Position numbers and translations under genes: made by a program. A DNA stretch of 64,000 nt from assembly GCA_950097015.1 (NCBI GenBank), contig CATNEN010000037.1, positions 2,633,501 through 2,697,500 of the forward strand. Direction: 5' to 3'. Below the pieces are notes generated by a model that did no database searches, was not told the origin of the DNA, and saw only the letters and a program-made list of their open reading frames with translations. Below are positions 12,066 to 24,600 of this stretch, one piece after another. Positions within the stretch are counted from its first letter, which is position 1; each line of letters starts with the position of its first letter. This DNA comes from Macrostomum hystrix. Its lineage: Eukaryota; Platyhelminthes; Macrostomidae.

Positions 12066-12429
12066 CAAAATTTAAGAATAGAATAAAATAGAATAGAAAA
12101 AACTGAATGTGTCTGAATGAAAATGACCAAAATGAGCCCCAATACTCCGGAACCAGAGTTTTTATTTGTCAGTAATCAAAGCAAGTAACCCCTGTCTATC
12201 TCAGACGACAACACAACAATGTTTGTATTTTAATGCTTTGTAATCCCATAATATCTCATTTTAATATCTCATAAAATAAAACAAAGACTCTATGCTGCCC
12301 TTCCAGTGGTTAGCTGCAGATCAAGAGCTTGGCCTCCCCACCAGTCCGGCCTGGTTCGCCAGAATTGACGTTAACTTACTGCTTTAATACTGACTGTAGC
12401 TCGCTTGGCAACTGTTCTAGTTCTAGCCA

Positions 12430-15400
12430 ATGAGTTTACTGTGCCCATGCACCGCCACATCTCGTGGGCACGGATCAGCATCTGGCGCGGAGGTAAAGTA
12501 CGCCGTCGGCCGTAGCAACAAACTGTCAGCCGAGGAGATCAGCCGCCAGATTGATCGCCAGCTGAAGGCCGACCGAGAGCTGCGACGGCACGAGCGCCGC
12601 ATCCTTTTGTTGGGCACGGCAGCCAGCGGTAAAAGTACATTTCTCCGCTCGATGCGCATCATTCACGAGGATAAGTTCACAGAGCAGGAGCTGCTGAGCT
12701 TCAAATCCGTAATCTATAGCAACGTTTGGCGTGGCTTAATGAAACTTTTGTACGTTAAGAAACGCCTTGGCATCCACTGGGAGAACAATAAAACTGGAGT
12801 GCCGGCTGTTAAAGCGCTGCTTGCATTGGAGAAGGAAATTGGCCACGCGGCGCTTATGTCCTCTGGCCTTCGCGAGGATCAGTTTCTGAGGGCGGCGCCG
12901 TTTATTCAGGTTCGGCAATTACAAATATTCATTTGTTCTCGATATTTTTTAACTGCTCCAGGATCTCTGTTTCATTTAAGGTGATTTCAATGTGGTATTC
13001 GTCGTTTATCTCTTAGTTGCCTTCAATGTGCTTGTCTCAAAGTAGCTATTCTGATTGTCATCTGTTTTAGAGTAGCTTTTCCAATGGTCGTCTGTCTCAA
13101 TGACTTTCCTATTCATATGGAAATGTCAGTTTAAATCAAATTTAAGCTTTTTCCCTCCCCGAATTATCCGTAGTAATGAAACGGTAACTGTTGTATTGGG
13201 CCACAAAAAGTTTTATTATCCCAAAGCTTCCTCGAATGATCGATTATGATTGATGACTAACAAAGAGGAGTTTAAAATGATGGCCAGTAATTAGGGCGTC
13301 GAGTTTAACGTAAAAACATCAATAAATTTTTAAGATAGATTCTCAGATTTTTCGAGCATATAAACTCCTAATTTCCTTCGCAAATCATGAGGATATTGTC
13401 TGCAGCTAGCTGAATCTCTGTTTATTATAGTTTATTGTACCGCGCTGTGCTTATTGGACTTAGCTTAATCGAGGGCTATGATAGTTTTTTTCTCGTAATA
13501 CGCGGGTCAATCAGACCAAATCATGGAGGCAGCAACTCTTCTGTTATGCGCATGTGCCGGTTATGCTGATGTCAAAACCTCTCTACTACTCTTTCTACTC
13601 GTTCCAATGTTGTGCACAGCCTCTGCCTGTCTCTGTGTTTGCATGCGCGTTTATACCGCTGTGCAGCAGGGCCTGAAACTTGGTAAGGGAGTGGGAAGAT
13701 GGGAAATGGCGACCCTAGTGCGCCGAATCTTCTATCTGTAGCTGCTAAAGTCCTGCAGCCGGTTGCGCTTTTCATTCCTAAATGCAATTTTTTTGTTGAA
13801 ATGCCTCATTCCTCATTGATTCTGTTGCCCGCCGTTGCCTCACCACTGAATGCATCCAAAGCATTGGGTTGCGCATCATTAGGAGGCAACGGTGGAGGCT
13901 AGACTGTGTTTTATTTTAGTGCATGTGCTGCTATGTCTGATGAGCGAGCCTGTATTTAGGACTGTATGGGTATTTCCAAATCCACTGAACCCATTCGAGT
14001 TCTAAATTTCAACGTATCCCACTCGTGCATTAGCTTTTAATAACGACACTTTCATGTCGCACCTAAAACAGCGAAATATCGCTAACCTTTGCATACTACT
14101 TTTAGTTGACTGCATACTACTTTTATCATTCTCCGATGTTTACTTCTGTAAGAGCGTGGTTTAGAAAGAGTTTCGAATAAAACGTTAAGACTCACCTCAC
14201 TGCAACACGCTGGCAATATTTTTAGGCTAAACAAAAGATTCTATATTCCCAGGATGGGCCACTCGCGACGTGGCTATAGACTATGCTTTTGCCAAAAAAT
14301 GCGACATTCGTCTGAGTTCAGAAGACACAACGCGTTTTGTGTAATAAATTACGCAGCGCTAATGCTGGCCTTCCCTCGCCTTGGAGCCGATTTAATTCAC
14401 ATTGTCATTACTCTGATGATTTGAGTAATAAAACCTAACAGTGCAGTGCACGCGCACGCCATTCTCCGGCGTGAAGACTTGCGAGTCACATGCACGCACA
14501 CAGCTGCGAGAATTAAGCCGTATGTATAGCGAGTAGCAACTTGCGCGCTGCTTCGCCTCCTCTTCTCTGATTCACAAAAACATCTCTTAAAAAAATATGG
14601 CGACCATGTCTAATAAGCTACTGAACTCAGAATTGTCAGCCAGCGTTGTCAGGCTTTCTAGGAAAATATCTAGCAAAAAATGGCAAAATCATGCAATCTT
14701 GCAAAGAAAAAATTCCCTTTGGACTGCGCCTTCATGTTCCGCTGACAGGCCTCGCACTGGCTGACAGTTCGCTCGATGCAGTGCGCATTCCAGGTCAGTA
14801 GAAGTAGTCTTTGGCTTTCAGGTCCTTCTAGACTATTCCTGGGTGTCCAACGTGCAGGATGCTGAGGATGGAGCTTCTAGCGGTGCCAGCTGGCACATAA
14901 ATACGGTCCTTCAGACAAAGAAGACCAGAGACGGCAGTCAGATCGTGCCGAAGATCCCAAAAGACCTTTAGATCATCAGTGAGTTGGGCTCTGTGCTCTG
15001 GCCAACCGGCTTGTAAGACGTTCTGTAGGCGATGACTTGTCTGGTCTAGGGCTGTGGCATGCTTTATCAAGTCAAGGATCTCGCGGTCACCGCTAAAACA
15101 TCGCTCGACTGCTAGAACTTGTCCGTCCAGAGCATCCTCTAACAAAAATGTCAAGCTGTCCGTTTGTCCGTAAGCTCGACAAAGCAACGTATAGCTCCTT
15201 TCCTGGCGTGTACTTAACGCGATGTCGTACGGCTGCAGCTGAAGCAGTAGACGCTGGATTCGAGGCGTAGTGCCACAAAGCTGCTTTTTGAAGATGGCCT
15301 CTAGCGGCTTGTGGTCGCTCTGAACTTGGACAGTGCGACCCCAGAGGTAGCGATGGAACTTTTTGCAGCCGTACACAATGGCCAGGAGCCCCTTTTCGAT

Positions 15401-17260
15401 CTGCACAGGCTTGCTAAGCGCTTGTCATGGCCGATGATGCAAACTCAAAAGGACGGTCCTCTTGAAGCAGCACAGCTCCAATACCGCTCGTACTTGCGTC
15501 GACAGACACAGTGACTGGCTTGCGGACGTCGAATGTGGCCAGAACCCTATTTGAGCAAAGCTCTGTGATGATTTCGTCGTACGCCTCATCGTGCTGTTGC
15601 GTCCAGCTCCAAATGACGTTTTCTCTTTAACAGATGCCTCAATGGTTCTGCAGTAGCTGACAGATGAGGGCAATATTTGGCCAAGTAGGTGACGCAGCCG
15701 AGAAATCGTCTTAACTGCTCCTTCTTTGTGGTGATGCCTTCGGCATCGTTTGGTCTTGTCATTTCTTTAATGGCTTTGACTTTCATAGGGTCTTCTCGCA
15801 AGCCTTCTGAGCTGAGCACATCATCCAGATAGTTAAGCTCGCAGACTCCGACTCGCAGCTTTTTTGGGTTCAGGGTCACTTTGCGCACTTGACGTTGACA
15901 CTGACACTTATCAGGAACATATAATATGAAGTTATTTTTTAGTGCAAGTTCTACATTTTCGTCGTCACATCGCTTATCCCGATCTCAATTGAGAAGAGAG
16001 TCTTATTACAAATACTCGTTTTAGTAAACCCAGTTTAGTAAAACCTCTAAATTCGTCTGAGAATGTTGGAGAAAATTCTTGTCTTTCTACGAGATTTTAC
16101 GACAAAAGTTAGACGTTCTCGGCATACTCCGACCAAGTCGGACAAATTTCGGAGAGAAAAAGTTTTTAAACGTGATATTTGCCTTTAAAGACATGTCCAC
16201 CCCTAACAGCTGTTTTCTGCAGCATTAGTCCCAACAGATTTTTGGTACTAAAATTTGACGCTGATATCAATGAATTCAAAATCAACCAGGTGCTCTGGTG
16301 TGACGCAGGGGTACGCGAAGCCTTCGAGCGTCGTCACAGTGTGCCCGGCGACGAAGAGTTCAAAGATGTCGGCGAGAATTTGGATTATTATCTAAACAGG
16401 CTGAAGACAATTGCCGTTGTAAATTATCGGCCAACAGATGCGCACATACTGCATAGTAGGCGATTCACTGATTCGGTAAGTCCGGGTGGGAAAAATTCGC
16501 TCCTATAAGTAAAGAAACAATATCCATATTTTAAATTGTGTAAAACATCGCTGGGGTAGCGACTCTGCACTCTACATAATGTGCCGCCTGATTTACCATT
16601 CGACAACACTAACTTAGCTTTCGTGTACTAGGAGCTTCCTATGGGCAAATGTATTCTGTTATGTGTGAGACTTGTTTAACCAACCACCTCAAACGATAGG
16701 TATTTGAGAAGTGCTTACTGTATGGAGGCGTCCCACTGCGCATCATCGACATTGGCGGCCACACTAATGAGCGCCGAAAATGGTCTAAAACTTTGCGCAT
16801 CTTCCAAGGCGAATTACAATCTGTCATCTACATCATCGCCTGTTCAACATTCAACGAGACGTACACTAAGTCTAGCGGCGAGATTATCAACAAGCTAGAC
16901 GAGAGTTTCCTCTGTCTCAGACACCTGCTGGACGTCAAATCCGAGCTATTCACTCGAGATATGAATCTGATTGTGTTCTTTAATAAGGACGACCTCTTTT
17001 CATACAAGGTGACGCACCTGCGCATTGACTATTCCAAGTTTGACGCCACCTTTCCGTCGGATAGATTTGATCCGTTGGATTTGGGTCAGGTGCGGGAACA
17101 CCTGGTCAGGCGCCTAACCTCAGTTGTGCCGCCCAATCAGCACCTGCGCCGGTATACACATTTCACAACATCGATCGATCTAAGCAATGTGCGCCGAGTG
17201 TTCAGAGACATTCGAGATACGGTTATGCTGAACTTTCTAAGAGAGGCCCTACCCGCCTAA
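12430..17260 (+). CDS. Divergent heterotrimeric G-protein alpha subunit
   Basis: Three phase-0 exons, 12430-12909, 16290-16475 and 16700-17260, encode 408 residues. The P-loop is GTAASGKST (62-70), where canonical G-alpha has GxGESGKST. The helical domain contains LWCDAGVREAFERR and YYLNRL. Switch I is RRFTDS, switch II is DIGGHTNERRKW, the guanine motif is FFNKDDLF (317-320 NKDD), and TTSID replaces TCAT. The switch II Gln needed for GTP hydrolysis is His243, the P-loop Glu is Ala, and the switch I Gly is Ser. There is no Gly2, so no myristoylation, but Cys5 and Cys7 could be palmitoylated. The C-terminus (FLREALPA) lacks the pertussis-toxin Cys. The second exon's acceptor (caaccag|GTG) has a poor pyrimidine tract but gives the right length. 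Family is firm; altered GTPase behaviour is inferred. Confidence 0.92.
14690..15900 (-). pseudogene. Ty3/Gypsy retrotransposon pol fragment (RT end, RNase H, integrase start)
   Basis: Lies in the first G-alpha intron, antisense to it. The 15586-15888 frame reads as the reverse-transcriptase C-terminus (NYLDDVLSSEGLREDP, LRRFLGCVTYLAKYCPHLS). After a frame break, 14828-15406 gives Gypsy RNase H (QIEKGLLAIVYGCKKFHRYL, SDHKPLEAIF) and the start of integrase (SSILSILHVGHPGI). A further break leads to the rest of the zinc-binding motif (VSQCEACQ) near 14750. No gag, protease, integrase core or LTRs are seen. It is a 5'- and 3'-truncated, frameshifted relic. Confidence 0.9.
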
Positions 17261-18204
17261 CTCATCTTGCGCCTCTGCTTTCATTCCCGTTTAAATTGTT
17301 GAAAAGTTACGTGAATGTACTTTTCAATTGTACATATATCTAAGGCCAAAATAATATTGTTTATTTGTACATGTCTATCATTCTCCAACCAAAAATCGAT
17401 GTACCAAAGATAGAGTGCATCACTTTTGCTATGCACACGCCAGACATCGAAGTAAACATATCATAAGCTGCTCTTGTTTTCTATTCATTTAGATATGTGA
17501 CACGGTTATTGGTCAGCTGCTAAAATCTGAATGCTTAGTCTTCATTGCTTGCTTAGTCCTTAGGCGCATAATGTTGAGCGATGGCGTCTCTTGTAGGAGT
17601 AGTTTTTCTGCTTTTATCCAGTACAGAATGCAAGCAATATGTCTTGGCAATAACTGAGAATTGTGAAACTTCTTAGATTGTTTCTTCATCGCATTAATTC
17701 AGTTCCTCGGACTTAAAAGCTGTTAGTGTCTTTTCATTTATCTTTATCGTTAATTAGTTAACGATAAGTTGCCTTCCCTGCTTACTTGAAAAATTCGAAC
17801 TGAAGCCAAGCACGGCTTACTAATATTGCCTATTGTTCCTAAACATTTTATTTTATTTCTATTAAAGTTACACGGTTTCCAAATGTTAGCAGTGTCGTAG
17901 TTTTCTCTTCGAGTTTTTTTCGGTATTTTTCATTTGATCTTCCAACTTGGTGCTTCCCTATCCTGTATTTTATGGCGAAATTCTGATGGACATTAGTCAC
18001 AAGTTCCACCCTCCGAGCAAGATGAATTTTTCTCTTTTATTGCGAGTGACGCAACTTACTGCACTTTCTTCGCCGCAGAGTCGCCACACTTCTGCGTGCC
18101 AGAAGATCCCTCGCACTATTAAGCATCACGAGTCTAGCTGCATATTGCATAAAAATTAACTTTACTGTTTTTTTATTAATTTTGGTTCCATAACTTTAAG
18201 GGTG
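17261..18204. other. Downstream flank of the G-alpha gene, no gene seen
   Basis: AT-rich, presumably holding the 3' untranslated region. No supported frame. ATCGTTAATTAGTTAACGAT near 17747-17766 is a perfect palindrome. Confidence 0.5.
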
Positions 18205-18838
18205 TATACTCAGCAACAGCTAAAACCCCCCCCCCAACTCACGCTGTCACACGGCCCAAAAGTTTTGTATGCCATCGGTGACTCAGAAATGTGTGAAGGC
18301 TGCCGCCGCCAAACGCGAGCGCAAAGTGCGGCATGGGGGATTTGGGGAGGGGGTGGCGCAACTCAACCCACTGGTGGCTGCATTGCGCAATGGTAAACCA
18401 TCAGTAGTTTCTGCCATTTGCTACGACAACCTTTGGCGGCCCGCAGAACTGCATGCTTCAAGACGACAATGCTGCGCCACATCGAGCAGCACACGTGCAG
18501 CTGCTGAAGGAGCAGTTCGGCATTCGCACATTGAACTGGCCGTCAAAGTCTCCAGACATGAACCCCATCGAGCATGTCTGGGACTTTGTAAAGCGAAGAG
18601 TTCAGCAGGATGCCCCACAGAATGCTGAACAGTTGCGTCTGGCGGTACTGAATGCCTGGCAGCAGCTGCCTCAAGAGTTCATCAACCGGCTGGTGATCAG
18701 GATGCCACGACGAGTCACGGCACTTTTGCATGCTCGTGGTTCCTACACACGATACTGAGACTAGAATTAAAGACATTGCTTAACTTTTGTGCCCGTGTGA
18801 CAGCGTGAGTTGGGGGGGGTTAGCTGTTGCTGAGTATA
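18205..18838 (+). mobile_element. Internally deleted Tc1-like transposon
   Basis: Inverted repeats of about 55 bp begin TACTCAGCAACAGC at 18207 and at 18836 on the complement. They run through a C-run/G-run and CAACTCACGCTGTCACACGG, with TA outside each end (18205-18206, 18837-18838). The repeats are still nearly identical, so insertion is recent, but at about 630 bp it is too short for a whole transposase gene. Confidence 0.92.
18453..18758 (+). pseudogene. C-terminal part of a Tc1-family DDE transposase
   Basis: 101 codons contain QDDNAAPHRA, the second catalytic Asp region, and WPSKSPDMNPIEHVWD with the catalytic Glu. Exactly 34 residues separate Asp and Glu, giving DD34E as in Tc1. The tail RMPRRVTALLHARG is typical. 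The N-terminal DNA-binding domain and the first Asp are missing, in keeping with an internal deletion of the element. Confidence 0.9.
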
Positions 18839-18954
18839 TGCTGAGTCAGAATTTGTCTCAAACTTGTAGTTTTCCGTTACAGTTGTTAGAATTTCCTGAT
18901 ATTATACTTCTATCGGAAAACTGTGCAAGGGAAATCGATAGATTTTTGCTTAGT

Positions 18955-19160
18955 TATGGCTCGGGGGACGAGGGCCTCACACCAAGGTCACTGAGTTCGA
19001 TTCCGCAGAGGCGTAGGCGCGGAGAGAAGGCTTGGGGCTTGTTGTGCAATTTTCACCCTTGATGGCCAATCCCGAAGTCACAGTGAAAGTAATACACTGC
19101 GTGACGATGAGAAAGTAAGGGCAGCTGTACACACCTGTACAGCGTACAGCATCTGTGTGC
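18955..19160 (+). mobile_element. tRNA-derived SINE, family A
   Basis: The head has a B-box-like GAGTTCGATTCC near 18993-19004. The body matches the copy at 48165-48405: GGAGAGAAGGCTTGGGG, TTGTGCAATTT, CACAGTGAAAGT, GACGATGAGAAA. The pol III promoter is probably decayed. Confidence 0.75.
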
Positions 19161-20020
19161 GTGTGTGCTCAGGAGTCAGCGTACTAAGCGACCGCCACCC
19201 TCTTGCAATTATTACTATACTCCTATCATTCATGGCTCGAAAAAATGCCAGTGCCATACAGTGGGACCCCAGTTAGTTTATTTTAGAATGAGCTGTATTT
19301 TTGCCCTGTATATAATAAGCGTTATCTTTGCTAGTTTTCGATTTTTATTTGTAATATACTTGTATTGTTTTCTTTTGTATGTGAATCAATCACTTCAACT
19401 AAATAATATGTATATCCAAGGATTACGCAGAATTTCAAAATATATGCGCTTCAACTAAGTACACAAATGATCCAATCTATTGTTTTTTATTACGTGCCTG
19501 AGCATATCCAAAGAGTCCAGAGCGCATTGTCCGCCTGTAGAGCTTGTGTTTTGATCAGCCCAGTCCATCGAATTTTAGAGAAGCATTTTTTGTAGTAGAT
19601 TTCTATTATTATTAGCACTTGGGCGCTATCTGTTTATTTTGTGTGGAAATACTACAACAATTTGCTTCCCTAATCTGTCATTGCTTTGATCACATGCATT
19701 GTACATATTTACTGTATATTAAATTTATTTTCTTTATAAAGTTTTCAATTTTGTGAATCGCAACATAATTCATTATTATGCTTTCTCCGGTATGTCAGTT
19801 GTGATTCTACTTACAAAATACACATTTTATACTACTAAAATGCTAATTAAGTGAATCATTTGAAGCTTCCGCAATCAGTTAGCTTAAATTATAAATAATA
19901 ATATTAAGTATTATTTTTAATTAAAATACTTACTAATTTAGCATCTAATTACAATATACGCGAGGGTATAGAATAGAGGTCGAAAAACCGTAAAAAGGAG
20001 AATATAAAAGACGGCTGCGG
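19161..20020. other. AT-rich, nothing recognised
   Basis: Only short, uncharacteristic frames. Confidence 0.5.
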
Positions 20021-20029
20021 GCCTGTACT

Positions 20030-20175
20030 GACTGTAAATATTATATTAGGTAGGGGAGAGATGAGACACGGGAGGGACGAGACCGAGGAGAGATAAGAGA
20101 AGGGAAAGATGAGACAGGATACTGTAGGTGTTAAAGGGGCAACAGTTCTTCGGATTTGGGAGCTTCGAGGCCAAA
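20030..20175 (+). mobile_element. Partial copy of the hAT-type MITE found at 55809-56227
   Basis: Shares GGGGAGAGATGAGACACGGG, the GAGACAGGATACTGTAG block, GGGGCAAC and GGATTTGGGAGCTTCGAG with the 55.8-kb element. Both terminal repeats are missing or decayed. Confidence 0.65.
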
Positions 20176-20515
20176 TAAAGTCAATACGTATCCAGATGAA
20201 CAACCAGTGCTACGAAACTATTCCACGAACCTTCTAACTCGTGAAAAACAGCCACCCTACCAACAAAAAAGTCTACCACAGCTGATGATAGTAGCCATTT
20301 TATAGCTCGGTTATCTGTACTGTACTATTTGGAAATTGTGTCTAAACTAGACTATTTCCTTGTTCTCAAATTCGACCTCGTCACCTCGTTCGGAAGTCCA
20401 AGCTGAGCTCCCGATGAACAGTAGTATTATTACTGCTAATATAGTAGAGATTGTAGACACTTGGATTCGTAACAATTTAAGACTATGGCAACAACGCAAT
20501 ATAAATTTAATCGCT

Positions 20516-21131
20516 TTAACAGTAGGACTACCAAGCCATTTTGCCGCCCGTTTTTATACCAAGGGGGGAGGAAATTCCCCCCCCAGAGAACATTTTTGGC
20601 AGCGCCTGAAAGCTAAACGCGTAGGGTGGTGACTGATTGGTTGACAGACTAGGCGATGGTGTACTGTAGTTGAGCTGCGCCTAATATTTAGGCTTCAGCA
20701 GTGAAATTTTAGATATTCGCATCAGGGTGTCCAGAGTGGCCCATTTCCACATTTTTTGCATTTGAAGGTCCCGCAGTCCGTCTAGATAAAGGTAGGTGAC
20801 CACCAAAGACGGAGATGATGCAGGCACATTCGGGTGACATGCTGATAAAGTTTGAAGGTCTGGAAAGGCCGCACTGAGGCGCAGTGCAAATTCGTGTATA
20901 GGGGCTGTATGAAGTACACTAGCTCTTATGGGAAAAATCGGACCTTCGGCCAGAAACATTGAATATCTCGACGGTCTGAAGAGCTGGCGACTTGTTTCTT
21001 GTTTCAGAAGATGCGCAGCAAAAAGTTGACGCGTATTCTTGAGTTTCGTGTGCTTGCATTGTTCCGTTCGGGTGCAGCAAAAAATTGTCAGGGGGGAGGA
21101 AATTGCCCCCCTTGGTAAGTTCTACTGTTAA
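20516..21131. mobile_element. TTAA-flanked MITE, possibly piggyBac-like
   Basis: TTAA at 20516-20519 is followed by CAGTAGGACTACCAAG. TTAA at 21128-21131 is preceded by the complement of CAGTAGAACTTACCAAG. Inside both ends are purine-rich runs (GGGGGGAGGAAATTCCCC and GGGGGGAGGAAATTGCCC). TTAA duplication is the mark of piggyBac-type insertion. No coding sequence is seen; the frame at 20681-20959 has no recognised domain. Confidence 0.5.
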
Positions 21132-21677
21132 TAGCCGTCTGAGCTCCTGGTTTTTAATAGCCAGTGTAATTACAATTATCTGTCTTAGATATCTGAGTAT
21201 CTATAAAGAAAAATTGATCACTGATCACTATCACTAGATAGTGACAAACGCAATAATTACTTTTGGTTTTTAATTGTGATAAGTCACTGTTTACGTAATT
21301 TTAATGATTTACTTTAATTATAATCGGATTATTAATAAATCTCAGAACTTTAGATATGATGCAAAAATGTTCCATTTGAAGTCACGTGCCCTTTGTTTTA
21401 TGCTCAGTCGAGAAAAACTTCCTTAAGCACGACGGAGTCACCAAAAAGCAATATGTATTTGTAAGATACATGTAATTTGCTACACAATATACAGGCGCAT
21501 TTATACATAACGATATCAACAGCAAAACAGCTAAATGGAAAATAGTAGTCGCAGAAATCGCATTTTTACTTCATAGACTTATTTATATTTAGCGAAACAA
21601 ATCAATATTTCGTGCACGAAAATATAAAAAATGTGCATGCGATTGAATAGAAGAATATAATTATTTAATCCGCTACA
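21132..21677. other. AT-rich 3' flank of the Rel-like gene
   Basis: No supported frame; it presumably includes that gene's 3' untranslated region. Confidence 0.45.
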
Positions 21678-24600
21678 TTATGCAGTGTCGCGCGATATAA
21701 TTTCCATCAATTCGTCCAAATTTCTTATCCTGCGTGCGTCCTTATCAGATGTTGTTGGAGCTTCTGAGTCGCTTTGAGCAGAATGGTCGACACAAATTGA
21801 CACCATGCCTTCAGCAGGACTAGCTTGAGTCTCTTGCACCAGTCTCACCTGATGTTCGTCAGCAGATAATCCAACCGAGCTTAAGTACTGCTCCTGTTGA
21901 TATGGTGGCGGCGGCGAAGACAGCAAAAACACTTGCGGCGCTGCCACCGTCTGTGTCGACTGAAACGGCAACTGCACCTGCTGCAATGCTGGCTGAAACG
22001 GCAACTGCACCTGCTGCGATGCTGGCTGAAACGGCAACTGCACCTGCTGCGATATTGACTGAAATGGTACCGCCTGCTGCGATACTTGCTGAAATAGTAC
22101 CGCCTGCTGCGATACTTGCTGAAATGGTACCGCCTGCTGCGATATTGACTGAAATGGTACCGCCTGCTGCGATACTTGCTGAAATGGTACCGCCTGCTGC
22201 GATACTTGCTGAAATGGTACCGCCTGCTGAGGTATTGAATATTGCGATGCCGCCTTCTGGAATCGAGCTGGTGATGCAGAGAGCAAAGCATCTATATTTT
22301 TTTGTGTATCGAAGACCATTCCGCTGCCACTGCCTGGTATCTTGCGGCGTGGTTCCTGGGCTGGGGGAAATTAAAGCATTGAAAGTGATAACGGAATTGT
22401 TTACATTTAAATTTTAAAGGTAGCTTCAACGCAATGCTGTTATTTGTAAACATTTTTATTGCATTACAATTATCTCTAAAAGTCCACATGCACTTTTGAA
22501 TTAGTAAAAAATAGTTCAACTTTGTCGGTAAATTACACGATTTGCAAGTTATGAAATATTTACCATTCTGGACCTGATAGTGATTGGCCACAGTGGGAGC
22601 ACTACAACAGTCGCAACCCCATCTAAGCTCGACTTGTTTACTTGCTGCGCTCTGCCGCTGACCGGCTGTCTCCATGGTTACCGTAAAACGGCAGGACAGG
22701 TGCCTAGCATTCTGGCTGTTCAGCTTTTCAGTCACGAAACATGGAATTTCCATGGAGACTTCAATCAATTGCTGGAAGATATGGAGAGAATAAAACTTTA
22801 TATAAAAAATAATGGAATCTTATAGAATTTAAGAATAAACATGCTCTTTGTCTTACCCCAACTAGTTTTTTAGCATTGCAGTTTATAGGCTGATTGAGGT
22901 CTAAGACATCAATGGAACAGGTGGCACTTATCGACGAGTTATCTTGAGAAAAATAATGGTGAATTATACAATGAGCAAGTCTTAGAAAATCAAAACAACA
23001 GACAGCTGGCCCTGCAATAACTCACCTTTGATGGGATCTCGCAGCTGGACCGCAAGACATATTGGGTCACGGCCGTTGCAGCAGCGATGAGCCGGCAGGA
23101 TGTCGACAATCGATAAACTGCTAGCTGCTAAAGACGGTTTAAAAGGAGGACTTGATAAATTTGCTAACAAGAATACGGGAGATTTTTTTGGATCAAGCTA
23201 GAAAAGTGCAGAGAAAATCAAGTGACTTGTACTCCTAGATGTGGAATTTTAATTGTTGTAATTAAATAACCGTTAAATCTTTTGAGTTTGTATTAGACGT
23301 GCGCTTGAGTCAATTCAAAAGGTTTGAGTATTCTTCAAAATAAGAGTAATAAAAGCGACTCCAACAGGCTTTGATGGCAGTGGTACTTGCGACATCGAAG
23401 AGGCGCCTGAATTTTGAGTGAGATCTTTGACGCTTAGTTCGTTTGAGAGACGCTTAGATCGTTTGAGAGACGCTTGGTCGTTCAAGAGACGCTTAGATCG
23501 TTCAAGAGACGCTTAGATCGTTCAAGAGACGCTTTGGTCGTTTGAGAGACGCTTAGATCGTTTGAGAGACGCTTAGATCGTTTGAGAGACGCTTGGTCGT
23601 TCAAGAGACGCTTAGATCGTTCAAGAGACGCTTAGATCGTTCAAGAGACGCTTTGGTCGTTTGAGAGACGCTTAGATCGTTCAAGAGACGCTTAGATCGT
23701 TCAAGAGACGCTTTGGTCGTTTGAGAGACGCTTAGATCGTTTGAGAGACGCTTAGATCGTTTGAGAGACGCTTGGTCGTTCAAGAGACGCTTAGGTCGTT
23801 CAAGAGACGCTTAGATCGTTCAAGAGACGCTTAGATCGTTTGAGAGACGCTTAGGTCGTTTGAGAGACGCTTAGGTCGTTTGAGAGACGCTTAGGTCGTT
23901 CAAGAGACGCTTAGATCGTTTGAGAGACGCTTAGATCGTTTGAGAGACGCTTAGATCGTTTGAGAGACGCTTGGTCGTTCAAGAGACGCTTAGATCGTTC
24001 AAGAGACGCTTAGATCGTTTGAGAGACGCTTAGGTCGGAGATGTTTCCTGTCTTCCCTTATTTTACATAGAGAATTATTGAAACTATGGTTTCTCAAATG
24101 GAACACAGGTTTAATCGAAAAATGCCAAAAAACTAAATTGAGACCATCTTGAATTTCCATGAGGCTTTAGGACTGAAGAGATAAGGGGATTACGCTCGTA
24201 CAAGATTTAGAGAGCAATCAGTGAAATCAGTGAAAATACGAGCTCTGAGTCAAGATTCTCACCAGCAGCCTGGCTAGCGGCTCCTGAGGCAACGACGGAC
24301 GAACTGACCCCTCGGATCACGCGAGTCGTAGCCTCGAGTTGAAATTCCGGAATGTAAAAACTAATTCTAAACTGTTTTACAGTTTTTGCTGACAGCTTTT
24401 GTTGCGGGTCTAGTAAACGAATCGTATATGAGCCATTGAATTATTATTGACAGAAAATTTGTTTCTATTTGAATATAAATTGAAAATGTTTTGAATATTT
24501 ACCAGCCAAATTCTGATTAAACGTTTGAAGAGTCTTTTTCTTGAGTGCCATCGCCTCCTGCCACTTGTCCGGTTGGCAGGCTGTGACCATCACCTTCTCC

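Noticed and set aside
21881-22417. Overlapping Arg/Ser/Tyr- and Ala/Thr/Pro-rich frames over the Rel-like tail
   Set aside because: Other-frame shadows of the 30-bp repeat; only one frame joins the upstream exon in phase.
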